Positions 17,417 to 26,746 of a DNA stretch of 64,000 nt are shown piece by piece (position 1 is the stretch's first letter; every line of letters begins with the position of its first letter). Both the position numbers and the translations under genes were made by a program. A model generated the notes under the pieces. That model was given only the letters and a program-made list of their open reading frames with translations. It did no database searches and was not told the origin of the DNA. Location of the stretch: assembly GCF_019711495.1 (NCBI RefSeq), contig NZ_JAIGNM010000001.1:868001-932000 (forward strand), written 5' to 3'. The stretch is from Qipengyuania xiamenensis. Its GTDB lineage: Bacteria > Pseudomonadota > Alphaproteobacteria > Sphingomonadales > Sphingomonadaceae.

Positions 17417-18232
17417 ATGAGTTTCGAAGGCAAGACTGCATGGATCACCGGCGCATCTTCCGGGATCGGCGCTGCGCTGGCAGGCGAATGGGCAAAGCGG
17501 GGCGCCAACATCATCCTGTCCGGACGCGACGAAAGCAGGCTAAGCGCGGTCGCCGACCGCCTCGAGACCGAAACGAAAACCCTGCCCTTCGATGTGCGCG
17601 ATGACGAAGCGATGCAGCGGGCCACCGAGGAAGCCGCCGGCTGGAAAGACGGTGTCGACATCTTCGTGGCCAATGCGGGAATTTCGCAGCGCAGCCCGGC
17701 AGTCGATACCGACATGCAGGTTTATCGCGACATCATCGACATCGATCTCACCGCGCAGATCGCCGCAATTCAGGCGCTCCTGCCGCACATGACGCAGCGC
17801 GGGAGCGGGAAGCTGCTTTTCATCTCGTCGATCGCCGGGAAAGTCGGCGTTCCGATGCGCACTGCCTATTGCGCGGCCAAGCACGGGCTCATCGGCTATG
17901 CCGATGCGTTGCGCGGTGAGCTCTCGCAAAGCGGGATCGACGTGCATGTGATCTGCCCCGGCTCGGTCGCCACCGACGTCAGCCGCAACGCGCTTTCCGC
18001 CGACGGCACTCCGCGCGGGCGCAGCGACAAGGTGATCGACAACGGTATCGCGCCGGATGAAGCCGCTGCGCGGATCATTGATGCCGTCGAGCTCAACCAG
18101 CGCGAGATCATCGTGGCCGAGGGCATGGAAGAGGCAATGGGCGAAATGCGCCGGACGCCCGACCAATTGTTCGACCAGGTCGCAGGCATGGTCGCGGCCG
18201 GATACATGGAAAAGATGCAGTCGGAGGATTGA
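17417..18232 (+). CDS. Short-chain dehydrogenase/reductase (SDR)
   Basis: A 271-residue classical SDR using NAD(P)H. The Rossmann motif TGASSGIGAAL near residue 12, the NAG motif (VANAGISQRS) and the catalytic Ser (LFISSIAG) with Tyr/Lys (YCAAKHG) are all present. The substrate is unknown. The ribosome binding site is AGGAAG, eight bases before ATG 17417. The stop overlaps the next ATG, so the hydrolase is translationally coupled and the two may act on one substrate. Confidence 0.92.
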   Translation: MSFEGKTAWITGASSGIGAALAGEWAKRGANIILSGRDESRLSAVADRLETETKTLPFDVRDDEAMQRATEEAAGWKDGVDIFVANAGISQRSPAVDTDMQVYRDIIDIDLTAQIAAIQALLPHMTQRGSGKLLFISSIAGKVGVPMRTAYCAAKHGLIGYADALRGELSQSGIDVHVICPGSVATDVSRNALSADGTPRGRSDKVIDNGIAPDEAAARIIDAVELNQREIIVAEGMEEAMGEMRRTPDQLFDQVAGMVAAGYMEKMQSED

Positions 18233-19128
18233 TGGAACAGAAGCGCGTCACGCTCGCCAACGGTATCGAGCTCGACACGGTCGACGTCGGGCCGCGCGAT
18301 GCGCCCGCCATCATCTTCCTCCACGGCTTTCCCGAGAGCCACCGCACATGGCGGCACCAGATCGCGCATTTCAGCGATCGCTTCCGCTGCATCGCCCCCG
18401 ACCAGCGCGGTTATCGCGGATCGTCGAAGCCGGAAGGCGTCGACAATTACACGCCCGACAAGCTGGTGGGCGACATTTTCCTGCTGGCCGATGCGCTCGG
18501 GGTGAAGGACTTCACCGTCGTGGGCCATGACTGGGGCGGCGCAATCGCATGGGGAGTCGCCATGGCGGGCGAACAGATGGGCCGCGTCCCGCGCGCCGTT
18601 ATCGCCAATGCGCCGCATCACGCCGTATTCCAGAAGCTGCTCTACACCTCGCCCGTCCAACGCGAGGCGAGCCAATATATGCGCGGCTTCCGCGATCCCG
18701 CGAATGACGAACTGGTGCGCGAACAAGGCCTCTACGGCATTCTCGCGCAGGAAATCCGTTGGGACGCTCCTGACAAGATGGAGCCCGAGGAACGCGCGCG
18801 ATTGCTCGAGGACTGGCAGGACCGCGAAGCCGCCTTCGCCATGCTCAACTGGTACCGCGCAAGCCCGATCGATATTCCGCCGATGGACGCGCCCTTCGAA
18901 ATTCCCGAAGACTGGGCACCACCGCCCTTCCCCAAGCTTGGCATTCCCACGCTTGTGATCTGGGCGCAGGACGATCTCGCGCTACCCCCGGAAAATACCG
19001 CCGCCCTGCCCGATCACATCGAGGACCTGACATTGGTCGAGGTGCCCGATTGCGGACATTTCGTCCCTTGGGAAAAGCCCGATGCGGTCAATTCCGCGAT
19101 GGAGGAGTTCTTCTCGCGAACGGGCTAA
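18232..19128 (+). CDS. Alpha/beta hydrolase, epoxide hydrolase-like
   Basis: A 298-residue alpha/beta hydrolase. The oxyanion-hole motif is IFLHGFPESHRTW. The nucleophile elbow is VVGHDWGGAIAW with Asp rather than Ser, the pattern of epoxide hydrolases and haloalkane dehalogenases. The acid/His end is seen in VEVPDCGHFVPWEKPD. ATG 18232 has GGAGG eight bases upstream. It is convergent with the DUF2332 gene, overlapping by four bases. Confidence 0.9.
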   Translation: MEQKRVTLANGIELDTVDVGPRDAPAIIFLHGFPESHRTWRHQIAHFSDRFRCIAPDQRGYRGSSKPEGVDNYTPDKLVGDIFLLADALGVKDFTVVGHDWGGAIAWGVAMAGEQMGRVPRAVIANAPHHAVFQKLLYTSPVQREASQYMRGFRDPANDELVREQGLYGILAQEIRWDAPDKMEPEERARLLEDWQDREAAFAMLNWYRASPIDIPPMDAPFEIPEDWAPPPFPKLGIPTLVIWAQDDLALPPENTAALPDHIEDLTLVEVPDCGHFVPWEKPDAVNSAMEEFFSRTG

Positions 19129-20192
19129 GCGCCCAGCCATTCGACCCACGCACCGTGCGGATGGGCATTGGCGAGATGCGCTTCCTCTTCGCCGCCGGGC
19201 CAGTAGCGCACCCGCAATTCATGCGCGAACGTCTCGCGATTGGTTTCCAGCGAGAGGTGGGCGAGCGGACGTTCTGGCGTGGCATTTTCGCCAGCCTCTA
19301 CCAAGGCAGTCTCGATCCGCTCCTGCGTGAAATCGGGAAGATATTGCCACATGATCGAATGCGCGATCACGCGGGTGACGCCCTCCTCCTGATCGCGCGC
19401 CAGCTCCTGTTCCACCCAATCGCCCGCATCCATCCGCTCGATTTCGGGAGGCATTCTCTCTGCGAGGGCAATCGCGGCATCGATCCGCGCCATGCGGCCG
19501 GTGGCTTCCGGCCAAACATAGCTTTTCAAACGCAACGCCTGCCGCTGGTCGGTCAGGTCCACCGGCGCAATGTCGCTGCCGCGCGCATCCACGAAACCGA
19601 TGTCGCCCGCAGGCGGAGGCGCGCCGCGCCATTCCGGCTCGATCTGCATGCGGCTCGTCGCCGGGCCTACAGACACGCCGCCCAGATTGTAGCGGTAGCG
19701 GCCCAGCATGGTGTTGATGCCCGCGCTCGCCCCAATTTCCAGCCATTCGAACTGCGCAGTCGTGCGTCCGTCCGCAAGCCAGAGCAATCCGGCAGCAAGG
19801 CTGGCGGAGCGCCCTGCCTCGTTCGTCTGCGGCGGCCCGTCGAGCCATGGCATGAGCTGGAAATCATGCGTCTCGACGATCTCGCGCACCAGCGCATCAA
19901 CCTGGTCCTGCGCGGGCATCCGACCGGCATAGACATCCTCCAGCCGCGGTTCCTCACCGGTCAGCAGGAGGTTGTGCAGACCACCCGCGATCCGCAGCGG
20001 CATGGCATCGCGCAGCGAGAGCCCCTGCCACGCGAAGATCCGACGCGCCGTCGCCGCATCGCTATCTTCCAGCGCCAGGAGCGCGCGGATGACCTGCGCG
20101 GTTCCGGGCGCACCCGCTTTTTCGGCATGCTCGGCCTGCCATTCGATGGCTTCTGGGACCGAAACGATATCCATCACTCCGCTGGTGCCCAT
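19125..20192 (-). CDS. DUF2332 family protein
   Basis: A 355-residue protein matching the DUF2332 family of unknown function. Characteristic stretches are the Gly-rich [19 protein letters not shown], typical of a SAM-methyltransferase-like Rossmann turn, and [20 protein letters not shown]. Others are [12 protein letters not shown] and the C-terminal [12 protein letters not shown] methyltransferase-like fold is inference from the EIGASAG motif. The gene is divergent from hisG, with only 44 bases between the two starts. AAAAGGG serves as the ribosome binding site. Confidence 0.88.
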   Translation of the reverse strand: MGTSGVMDIVSVPEAIEWQAEHAEKAGAPGTAQVIRALLALEDSDAATARRIFAWQGLSLRDAMPLRIAGGLHNLLLTGEEPRLEDVYAGRMPAQDQVDALVREIVETHDFQLMPWLDGPPQTNEAGRSASLAAGLLWLADGRTTAQFEWLEIGASAGINTMLGRYRYNLGGVSVGPATSRMQIEPEWRGAPPPAGDIGFVDARGSDIAPVDLTDQRQALRLKSYVWPEATGRMARIDAAIALAERMPPEIERMDAGDWVEQELARDQEEGVTRVIAHSIMWQYLPDFTQERIETALVEAGENATPERPLAHLSLETNRETFAHELRVRYWPGGEEEAHLANAHPHGAWVEWLGA

Positions 20193-20197
20193 ATTCG

Positions 20198-20226
20198 TTG
20201 CCCTTTTCGCCTGGCGTGCCTATTTG
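20198..20226 (+). promoter_or_regulatory. Candidate promoter for the hisG operon
   Basis: TTGCCC (20198-20203) and TATTTG (20221-20226) are separated by 17 bases within the 44-base divergent gap. The predicted start near 20233 leaves a leader of only about four bases before the hisG ATG, which has no Shine-Dalgarno sequence. Confidence 0.45.
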
Positions 20227-20236
20227 CCGCTCCGCA

Positions 20237-20890
20237 ATGACCAACAGCCTGACCTTCGCCATTCCCAAGGGGCGCATTCTCGATGAAGCGCTACCCGTCA
20301 TGGAGCGTGCCGGCGTGGTGCCGGAAGATGCCTTCCACGACAAGGCTAACCGCTCGCTCACTTTCGCGACCACGCGCGACGACATGCGGCTGATCCGCGT
20401 GCGCGCTTTCGACGTGGCGACCTTTGTCGCGCATGGCGCGGCGCAGATGGGCATCGTGGGCAGCGATGTGATCGAAGAGTTCGACTACGCCGATCTCTAC
20501 GCCCCCGTCGATCTGGACATCGGACACTGCTACCTCGCCGTGGCCGAACCCAAGGGCGCGAGTGCGACCAATGGCGCAAGCCACCTGCGCGTTGCGACCA
20601 AGTACCCGAACCTCACCCGTCGCCATTTCGAACGGCAGGGTATCCAGGCCGAATGCGTGAAGCTGAACGGGGCGATGGAAATCGCGCCCGAGCTGGGACT
20701 TGCAGGCCGTATCGTCGATCTCGTCTCCAGCGGCCGCACACTCAAGGAGAACGGGCTGGTCGAAACCGACCACATTCTCGACATCACGGCGCGGCTGATC
20801 GTCAATCGCGCAGCGCTCAAGACCGATCCGCGCGTCGCTGCGCTGGTCGAGGCATTCCGCGCCGATAGCGAAAACCGGAAAGCGGCCTGA
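20237..20890 (+). CDS. hisG: ATP phosphoribosyltransferase, short form
   Basis: First enzyme of histidine synthesis, joining ATP and PRPP. The 217-residue protein has the catalytic domains only: [20 protein letters not shown] at the N-terminus and the PRPP-binding [17 protein letters not shown] near residues 155-171. The roughly 80-residue C-terminal regulatory domain of long HisG is absent. Short HisG needs HisZ for activity and feedback; hisZ is not in the window. The stop overlaps the hisD ATG by one base. Confidence 0.95.
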   Translation: MTNSLTFAIPKGRILDEALPVMERAGVVPEDAFHDKANRSLTFATTRDDMRLIRVRAFDVATFVAHGAAQMGIVGSDVIEEFDYADLYAPVDLDIGHCYLAVAEPKGASATNGASHLRVATKYPNLTRRHFERQGIQAECVKLNGAMEIAPELGLAGRIVDLVSSGRTLKENGLVETDHILDITARLIVNRAALKTDPRVAALVEAFRADSENRKAA

Positions 20891-22179
20891 TGCAGCTGCT
20901 GCGCACCAGCGACGCCGATTTCGAGGCGAAGTTTGAACGTGTCGTGCGCGACCGCCGCGAAAGCGACGTCCAGGTCGGGCGCGATGTCGCGGGCATTCTC
21001 AACGAAGTGCGCGAGCGCGGCGACAAGGCGCTGGTGGAATACACCAAACGCTTCGACCAGCATAACCTGTCGAGCGACGACGACTGGTCGATCTCGAAGG
21101 AAGCCTGCAAGGCCGCCTACGACGGGCTCGATGCCGAACTTCGCGACGCGCTGGAGACAGCCGCCGCGCGTATCCGCGCCTATCACGAAGGCCAGCTTCC
21201 CGAAGATCGCGACTATACCGACGATATCGGCATGCGCCTCGGCGCACGCTGGAGCGCAGTCGAAGCCGCCGGTCTCTACGTACCCGGCGGCCGGGCAGCC
21301 TACCCCTCCTCGCTTCTGATGAACGCGATCCCCGCCAAGGTCGCGGGTGTGGAGCGGCTGGTCGTCACGACGCCGACACCCAAGGGCGAGATGAACGACC
21401 TCGTGCTCGCCGCAGCGCATATCGCGGGCGTGGACGAAGTTTACCGCGTCGGCGGTGCGCAGGCAGTGGCCGCGCTCGCCTATGGCACCGACCGGATCGA
21501 GCGGGTCGATGTGATCACCGGCCCGGGCAACGCATGGGTCGCTGAAGCCAAGCGCCAGCTCTACGGCGTCGTCGGCATCGACATGGTCGCAGGGCCGAGC
21601 GAAATCCTCGTGATCGCGGATGGCGACAACAATGCGGAATGGATCGCCGCCGACCTGCTCAGCCAGGCCGAGCATGATCCGACCAGCCAGTCGATCCTGA
21701 TCACCGACGATGCCGGCTTCGCAGCGCAGGTCAGCGACGCCATCGACCTTGCCTTCATGAAGCTCCCGACGGCCAAGACCGCCAAAGCAAGCTGGGACGA
21801 TCACGGACTGGTCGTCATCGTCGACAGCCTCGACGAAGCACCTGCCCTGTCGGATCGCCTCGCCGCGGAGCATGTCGAGATAGCCACCGACGATCCTGAA
21901 AGCATTTTCGCAAAGCTTCGCCACGCAGGAAGCGTCTTCCTCGGCCGGATGACTCCTGAAGCCGTCGGCGACTATATCGCCGGCCCCAACCACGTCCTTC
22001 CAACCGGTCGCCGAGCCCGATTTGCCAGCGGCCTGTCGGTGCTCGACTTCATGAAGCGCACCAGCTTCATCGGCGCATCCGAGGATGCTCTGAAGGCAAT
22101 CGGCCCGGCCGCCGTGCGCCTCGCCGATGCCGAGGGCCTTCCCGCCCACGCCCTTTCGATTTCCAAGAGACTGTCATGA
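20890..22179 (+). CDS. hisD: Histidinol dehydrogenase
   Basis: Zinc enzyme performing the last two NAD-dependent oxidations, histidinol to histidine. It is 429 residues, the usual length. Visible signatures are YVPGGRAAYPSSLLMNAIPA, VYRVGGAQAVAALAYGT, DMVAGPSEILVIADG, the zinc/catalytic segment in LLSQAEHDPTSQSILI, and GPNHVLPTGRRARFASGLS. Translation is coupled to hisG upstream (TGATG) and overlaps nusB by four bases downstream. Confidence 0.96.
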   Translation: MQLLRTSDADFEAKFERVVRDRRESDVQVGRDVAGILNEVRERGDKALVEYTKRFDQHNLSSDDDWSISKEACKAAYDGLDAELRDALETAAARIRAYHEGQLPEDRDYTDDIGMRLGARWSAVEAAGLYVPGGRAAYPSSLLMNAIPAKVAGVERLVVTTPTPKGEMNDLVLAAAHIAGVDEVYRVGGAQAVAALAYGTDRIERVDVITGPGNAWVAEAKRQLYGVVGIDMVAGPSEILVIADGDNNAEWIAADLLSQAEHDPTSQSILITDDAGFAAQVSDAIDLAFMKLPTAKTAKASWDDHGLVVIVDSLDEAPALSDRLAAEHVEIATDDPESIFAKLRHAGSVFLGRMTPEAVGDYIAGPNHVLPTGRRARFASGLSVLDFMKRTSFIGASEDALKAIGPAAVRLADAEGLPAHALSISKRLS

Positions 22180-22628
22180 ACACCAGCCCCCGCTCCCAGT
22201 CACGCAGCGCAGCCCGCCTCGGCGCGGTGCAGGCGCTCTACCAGCAGCAGATGGAAGGCACGCCTACCGCCAAGCTGCTCAACGAATTTCACCAGCACCG
22301 TCTCGGCAAAGTGATCGAGGACGAGGAATATGCCGACGCCGACGTCGATTTCTTCGATGACCTCGTAAAGGGCGTCGACGCCCGCCGCGAAGAGATCGAC
22401 GATCTGCTGACCGCCCGCCTCGCTTCGGGCTGGACACTGGCCCGTCTCGACAAGACGATGCTGCAGATCCTGCGCGCAGGCAGCTACGAACTGCTCGCCC
22501 GCGCCGACGTGCCCAAGGCTGCTGCGATCAGCGAATATGTCGATGTCGCCAAGGCCTTCTTCGACGACCGCGAAGCCAAGTTCGTGAACGGCATCCTCGA
22601 CGCAGTCGCGAAGGAAGCGGGCCGCTGA
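22176..22628 (+). CDS. nusB: Transcription antitermination factor NusB
   Basis: A 150-residue all-helical protein that binds boxA RNA with NusE (S10) and supports rRNA antitermination. Family stretches are RSAARLGAVQALYQQQM at the N-terminus, FFDDLVKGVDARREEID in the middle and LDKTMLQILRAGSYELLARADVP with the final DREAKFVNGILDAVAKE. ATG 22176 overlaps the hisD stop. Placement between hisD and thiL makes his and thiamine genes part of one transcript. Confidence 0.95.
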   Translation: MNTSPRSQSRSAARLGAVQALYQQQMEGTPTAKLLNEFHQHRLGKVIEDEEYADADVDFFDDLVKGVDARREEIDDLLTARLASGWTLARLDKTMLQILRAGSYELLARADVPKAAAISEYVDVAKAFFDDREAKFVNGILDAVAKEAGR

Positions 22629-23488
22629 ACGAAGCGGAATTCATATCCGCCCTGCGCGCCATCGCGACCTCGCCGCAGGCCAGAGGGCTCGCCGATGACG
22701 CGGCCGTAATCGAATTCGGCAGCGAAACGCTCGTCCTGACCCACGACACCATGGTCGAAGGCGTCCATGTCCTCGAGGGGCAGGATCCCGCCGATATCGC
22801 CTGGAAGCTCGTGGCGGTGAACCTGTCCGATCTGGCCGCCAAGGGGGCGGAGCCGGTCGGCGTGCTCGTTTCGCACATGCTCGGCAGTGACGATCACCGT
22901 TTCGTCGCCGGTCTCAAGGATGTTCTCGAAACCTACGATGTCCCACTGCTTGGCGGAGACACGGTTCGCGGCGATGGTGCCCGTTCGTGGGGATGCACGG
23001 CAATCGGACGCGCGTCGCATACTCCAGTACCGGCACGCGATGGGGCGAAGCCGGGTGACGCGATCTACCTCGGCGGACGGATCGGCTTTGCCATGCTCGG
23101 CTTCGAGGCATTGCGCGACGATACGGAAAACGATGACAGTGCCTATCGTCGTCCCGTCCCGCAGCTGGCGCTCGGACGCGACCTTGCCCCCGATGTATCG
23201 GCGATGATGGACGTCTCGGATGGCCTGCTGCTTGACGCATCGCGCATCGCGAATGCAAGCGGTGTCACACTTGCAATCGAGCGGAACCTGGTCGCTCCGC
23301 TTGCCCCCGAAGATCGGCTGGAAGACGCCATGCGCTGGGGCGACGACTATGTCTTGCTCTGTACGGGCCCTGCCGGACTGGACGCGCAATTCCCGGTGAC
23401 GCGCATCGGCGAAGTGACCGCAATGGGAGCCGGACCGGTCATGCTCGACGGCGAGCCTCCCGAGGGCGATCTCGGCTACACGCACTAA
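22625..23488 (+). CDS. thiL: Thiamine-monophosphate kinase, apparent CTG start
   Basis: Phosphorylates thiamine monophosphate to the active diphosphate. The N-terminal NEAEFISALRAIA, the metal/ATP loop DDAAVI, THDTMVEGVHVL, LAAKGAEPVGVLVS, GGDTVRGDG and MMDVSDGLLLDASRIA identify it. The first in-frame ATG (22751) would remove the essential DDAA loop, so translation must begin earlier. The only fitting codon is CTG 22625, overlapping the nusB stop. This gives 287 residues, near the short end for the family. Confidence 0.9.
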   Translation: MNEAEFISALRAIATSPQARGLADDAAVIEFGSETLVLTHDTMVEGVHVLEGQDPADIAWKLVAVNLSDLAAKGAEPVGVLVSHMLGSDDHRFVAGLKDVLETYDVPLLGGDTVRGDGARSWGCTAIGRASHTPVPARDGAKPGDAIYLGGRIGFAMLGFEALRDDTENDDSAYRRPVPQLALGRDLAPDVSAMMDVSDGLLLDASRIANASGVTLAIERNLVAPLAPEDRLEDAMRWGDDYVLLCTGPAGLDAQFPVTRIGEVTAMGAGPVMLDGEPPEGDLGYTH

Positions 23489-23503
23489 TCTTTCGCGCAG
23501 CTC

Positions 23504-23538
23504 GGGGGAAAAGCGCGGAAATGTGCGCTTTTGCCCCC
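23504..23538 (+). terminator. Strong hairpin after thiL
   Basis: GGGGG-AAAAGCGC (23504-23516) pairs with GCGCTTTT-G-CCCCC (23525-23538) around an eight-base loop, a 13-bp stem with one bulged G. Only two T residues follow, so it is a weak intrinsic terminator or a Rho-assisted one. It separates the his-nusB-thiL transcript from hppA. Confidence 0.55.
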
Positions 23539-23566
23539 TTGCCAGCACTTGCATGCCCTTTATACC
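23539..23566 (+). promoter_or_regulatory. Candidate promoter for hppA
   Basis: TTGCCA (23539-23544) and TATACC (23561-23566) with a 16-base spacer follow directly after the thiL hairpin. The start near 23573 gives a leader of about 63 bases ending in GGGAGGGGAG before the GTG at 23636. Confidence 0.5.
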
Positions 23567-23635
23567 TCTCCGCCACGTTGCGCCGGCATCTCCCATGCCG
23601 AGCGCATCAAACATATAACGGGAGGGGAGTTTTTC

Positions 23636-25735
23636 GTGGACCTTGTAATCCTATCCATAGGGTTGGGACTGCTTGCCGTAATTTACGGCTTCGTCACCAG
23701 CCGCCAGGTGCTCAGTTCGGGCGCAGGCAATGAGAAAATGCAGGAAATCGCCGGCGCCATCCAGGAAGGCGCGCAGGCCTACCTGAAGCGTCAGTACACC
23801 ACTATCGGCATGGTCGGCGTCGTCGTCGCCGTGCTGGTCGGCGTGTTCCTCGGCATCATTCCGGTCATTGGCTTCGTCATCGGCGCGATCCTGTCGGGCG
23901 TGGCCGGCTTCATCGGGATGAACATCTCGGTGCGCTCGAACGTGCGTACGGCTGCTGCCGCGCAGAGCGGACTGCAGCAGGGCCTGACCCTCGCATTCCG
24001 CGCTGGTGCCATCACCGGCATGCTCGTGGCGGGCCTCGCGCTCCTCGCGATCGCCGTGTTCTTCTGGTACCTGACCGGCCCCGCCGGACACGCTGCCAAC
24101 AGCCGTGAAGTGATCGATGGTCTCGTCGGCCTCGCCTTCGGCGCCTCGCTGATCTCGATCTTCGCGCGTCTTGGCGGCGGTATCTTCACCAAGGCTGCAG
24201 ACGTCGGCGCCGACCTTGTCGGCAAGGTCGAAGCAGGCATTCCCGAAGACGATCCGCGCAACCCTGCCGTGATCGCCGACAACGTGGGCGACAACGTGGG
24301 CGACTGTGCCGGCATGGCTGCCGACCTGTTCGAGACCTACGTAGTGACCGTCGGTGCAACCATGGTCCTCACCGCGCTGCTCTTCGGCGAAGCGCTGGGT
24401 GACCTGCTGATGCCCATGATGACGCTCCCGCTGCTGATCGGCGGCGCTTGCATCGTGACCAGCATCATCGGCACTTACTTCGTGAAGCTCGGCAAGGGCG
24501 GCACGAACGTGATGGGCGCCATGTACAAGGGCTTCCTTGTTTCGGCCGTGCTCGCAATCCCGCTGATCTGGTTCGTCGCCGACTATGCGCTCGGCAGCAT
24601 GACCACGACCATTCCGGGCACCGAGTTCAGCGGTCGCATGCTGTTCTACTGCTCGCTGATCGGTCTTGCGATCACCGGCCTCATCATCTGGATCACCGAG
24701 TACTACACCGGCACGAACTATCGTCCGGTCCGCTCGATCGCCAAGAGCTCGGAAACGGGCCACGGCACCAACGTGATCCAGGGCCTCGCCATCAGCCTTG
24801 AATCGACCGCGCTGCCGACGATCGTCATCGTCGCCGGCATCATCGCCACCTACCAGCTCGCAGGCCTCATGGGCATCGCCTATGCAGCCACCGCAATGCT
24901 GGCGCTGGCAGGCATGGTTGTGGCGCTCGACGCTTACGGTCCGGTGACGGACAACGCAGGCGGCATCGCCGAAATGGCCGGTCTGGACGACAGCGTTCGT
25001 GAAAAGACCGACCTGCTCGACGCAGTGGGCAACACCACCAAGGCCGTGACCAAGGGCTATGCCATCGGTTCGGCAGGCCTCGGCGCACTGGTTCTCTTCG
25101 CTGCCTACACGGCAGACCTGGCCGAATTCTTCCCCGACACGGAAGTCAATTTCAGCCTCGAGAACCCGTATGTCATCGTCGGCCTGCTGCTCGGCGCGCT
25201 GCTCCCGTACCTGTTCGGTGCGATGGGCATGACCGCCGTTGGCCGTGCCGCCGGCGACGTGGTCGTCGACGTGCGCGAACAGTTCGCAGCGGATCCGGGC
25301 ATCATGGCCGGCACCAGCAAGCCGAACTACGCCAAGACGGTGGACCTCGTCACCAAGGCCGCGATCAAGGAAATGATCATTCCTTCGCTGCTTCCGGTGC
25401 TTGCCCCGATCGTGGTCTACTTCGCGATCCTCTGGGCTACCGGCAGCCAGGCCGAAGGCTTTGCAGCCGTGGGTGCACTGCTGCTCGGCGTGATCATCGG
25501 CGGTATCTTCGTCGCACTCTCGATGACCGCAGGTGGCGGTGCATGGGATAATGCGAAGAAGTACATCGAAGACGGCAACCACGGCGGCAAGGGCTCGGAA
25601 GCCCACAAGGCTGCCGTGACCGGCGACACCGTAGGTGATCCCTACAAGGACACCGCGGGTCCGGCCGTGAACCCGATGATCAAGATCACCAACATCGTCG
25701 CGCTGCTGCTTCTTGCAGCTCTCGCGGCTGGCTGA
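23636..25735 (+). CDS. hppA: Membrane H+-translocating pyrophosphatase
   Basis: Homodimeric integral membrane pump that couples pyrophosphate hydrolysis to proton export. It has 699 residues and about 16 hydrophobic segments. The pyrophosphate site shows [20 protein letters not shown] and [35 protein letters not shown] carries Lys at about residue 469 where K+-dependent enzymes have Ala, so this should be the K+-independent type. The start GTG 23636 follows GGGAGGGGAG; an upstream in-frame ATG at 23531 would add 35 implausible residues. A terminator follows. Confidence 0.96.
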   Translation: MDLVILSIGLGLLAVIYGFVTSRQVLSSGAGNEKMQEIAGAIQEGAQAYLKRQYTTIGMVGVVVAVLVGVFLGIIPVIGFVIGAILSGVAGFIGMNISVRSNVRTAAAAQSGLQQGLTLAFRAGAITGMLVAGLALLAIAVFFWYLTGPAGHAANSREVIDGLVGLAFGASLISIFARLGGGIFTKAADVGADLVGKVEAGIPEDDPRNPAVIADNVGDNVGDCAGMAADLFETYVVTVGATMVLTALLFGEALGDLLMPMMTLPLLIGGACIVTSIIGTYFVKLGKGGTNVMGAMYKGFLVSAVLAIPLIWFVADYALGSMTTTIPGTEFSGRMLFYCSLIGLAITGLIIWITEYYTGTNYRPVRSIAKSSETGHGTNVIQGLAISLESTALPTIVIVAGIIATYQLAGLMGIAYAATAMLALAGMVVALDAYGPVTDNAGGIAEMAGLDDSVREKTDLLDAVGNTTKAVTKGYAIGSAGLGALVLFAAYTADLAEFFPDTEVNFSLENPYVIVGLLLGALLPYLFGAMGMTAVGRAAGDVVVDVREQFAADPGIMAGTSKPNYAKTVDLVTKAAIKEMIIPSLLPVLAPIVVYFAILWATGSQAEGFAAVGALLLGVIIGGIFVALSMTAGGGAWDNAKKYIEDGNHGGKGSEAHKAAVTGDTVGDPYKDTAGPAVNPMIKITNIVALLLLAALAAG

Positions 25736-25760
25736 TCCTTTCGATCATAACGCTTCAAAG

Positions 25761-25794
25761 GGCGGCGGCACTCCGGTGTCGCCGCCTTTTTCTT
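25761..25794 (+). terminator. Rho-independent terminator of hppA
   Basis: GGCGGCGGCAC, TCCG tetraloop, GTGTCGCCGCC form an 11-bp stem with one G-U pair, followed by TTTTTCTT. A textbook intrinsic terminator 25 bases after the hppA stop. Confidence 0.88.
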
Positions 25795-25828
25795 GACCCT
25801 CACGTAAAGGGAACGCAGAGCCTACCGA

Positions 25829-26725
25829 GTGACTGACACCAAGACCCCCGAACAGCTCGTCGCCGGCCTCGTCCGCCTCCTGACCGTCGCGCCTGATGGA
25901 GAGAATGCATTCAAGGGCAACCAGCAGCCCGGCGGTATCGGCAGGGTCTTCGGCGGACAGGTCATCGCACAGGCGTTGCAGGCAGCGCAGGCGAACGCAC
26001 CAGACGGGATGGAAGCCCATTCCCTCCACGCCTATTTCCTTCGTGGCGGCCGCGAAGGGGTCGATATCGACTTTTCCGTGGCTTCGGATTTCGATGGCCG
26101 CAGTTTCGCCAACCGCCGTGTCGTGGCGCGGCAGGAAGAAACGCCGATCCTGAACCTCACCGCCAGCTTCCAGCGGCCCGAGGAAGGGCTCGAGCATGAC
26201 GACAGCCCCATGCCGGACGTGCCCGACCCCGAGGATCTCCCCTCCGACATGGAGATGCGCAAGAAGTTCATCGAAGAGATGGGCGAAGTCTCCGAAATGC
26301 AGCGCAATCTTATGCTCCGCCCGCGCCCGATCGAGATGCGCACCAGCGGCAAGCTGCACTGGATGAACGCGGATAAGAAACCTCCGCACGCGCACAGCTG
26401 GTTCAGGACGGCAGCACCGCTACCCGACGATCCGGCGCTCCATCGGGCGGTGATCGCCTATGCCAGCGACTTCACCTTGCTGGGTACCAGCGCCTTGCCG
26501 CATGGCCTGAGCTGGGCGCGCGGCGAACTGAAGGGTGCCAGCCTCGACCACGCTTTGTGGTTCCACCGCCCTGCCCGCGCCGACGAGTGGCTGCTCTATG
26601 CGACCGATAGTCCGTGGTCGGGTAGCGGCAGAGGCTTCAACCGCGGCCGCATCTTCAACCGCGCAGGCGAACTGGTCGCCAGCGTCGCGCAGGAAGGCGT
26701 CGTGCGGAAAGCACGCAAGAAATAG
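25829..26725 (+). CDS. tesB: Acyl-CoA thioesterase II
   Basis: Hydrolyses medium- to long-chain acyl-CoA to free fatty acid and CoA. The 298-residue double-hotdog protein has NQQPGGIGRVFGGQVIAQAL, the HSLHAYFLRGGREGVDIDF segment, FANRRVVARQ and the second-domain stretch LGTSALPHGLSW. DHALWFHRPARADEWLLY with the family's C-terminal FNRGRIFNRAGELVASVAQEG completes it. GTG 25829 is the start, with weak upstream AAAGGGAA pairing. Confidence 0.94.
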   Translation: MTDTKTPEQLVAGLVRLLTVAPDGENAFKGNQQPGGIGRVFGGQVIAQALQAAQANAPDGMEAHSLHAYFLRGGREGVDIDFSVASDFDGRSFANRRVVARQEETPILNLTASFQRPEEGLEHDDSPMPDVPDPEDLPSDMEMRKKFIEEMGEVSEMQRNLMLRPRPIEMRTSGKLHWMNADKKPPHAHSWFRTAAPLPDDPALHRAVIAYASDFTLLGTSALPHGLSWARGELKGASLDHALWFHRPARADEWLLYATDSPWSGSGRGFNRGRIFNRAGELVASVAQEGVVRKARKK

Positions 26726-26746
26726 CTGGGTATGCGGGCCGGGCGT

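Noticed and set aside
20530..22149. Long minus-strand open frame (539 codons) opposite hisD
   Set aside because: Antisense shadow of a GC-rich gene. The forward frame has full HisD signatures; the reverse translation has no recognised motif.
22600..22700. TPP riboswitch upstream of thiL
   Set aside because: No space: thiL overlaps nusB, and no conserved THI-box core is visible.
23651..25606. Minus-strand open frame of 651 codons opposite hppA
   Set aside because: His- and Asp-rich translation mirroring codon bias of the hppA frame, and no start or ribosome binding site.
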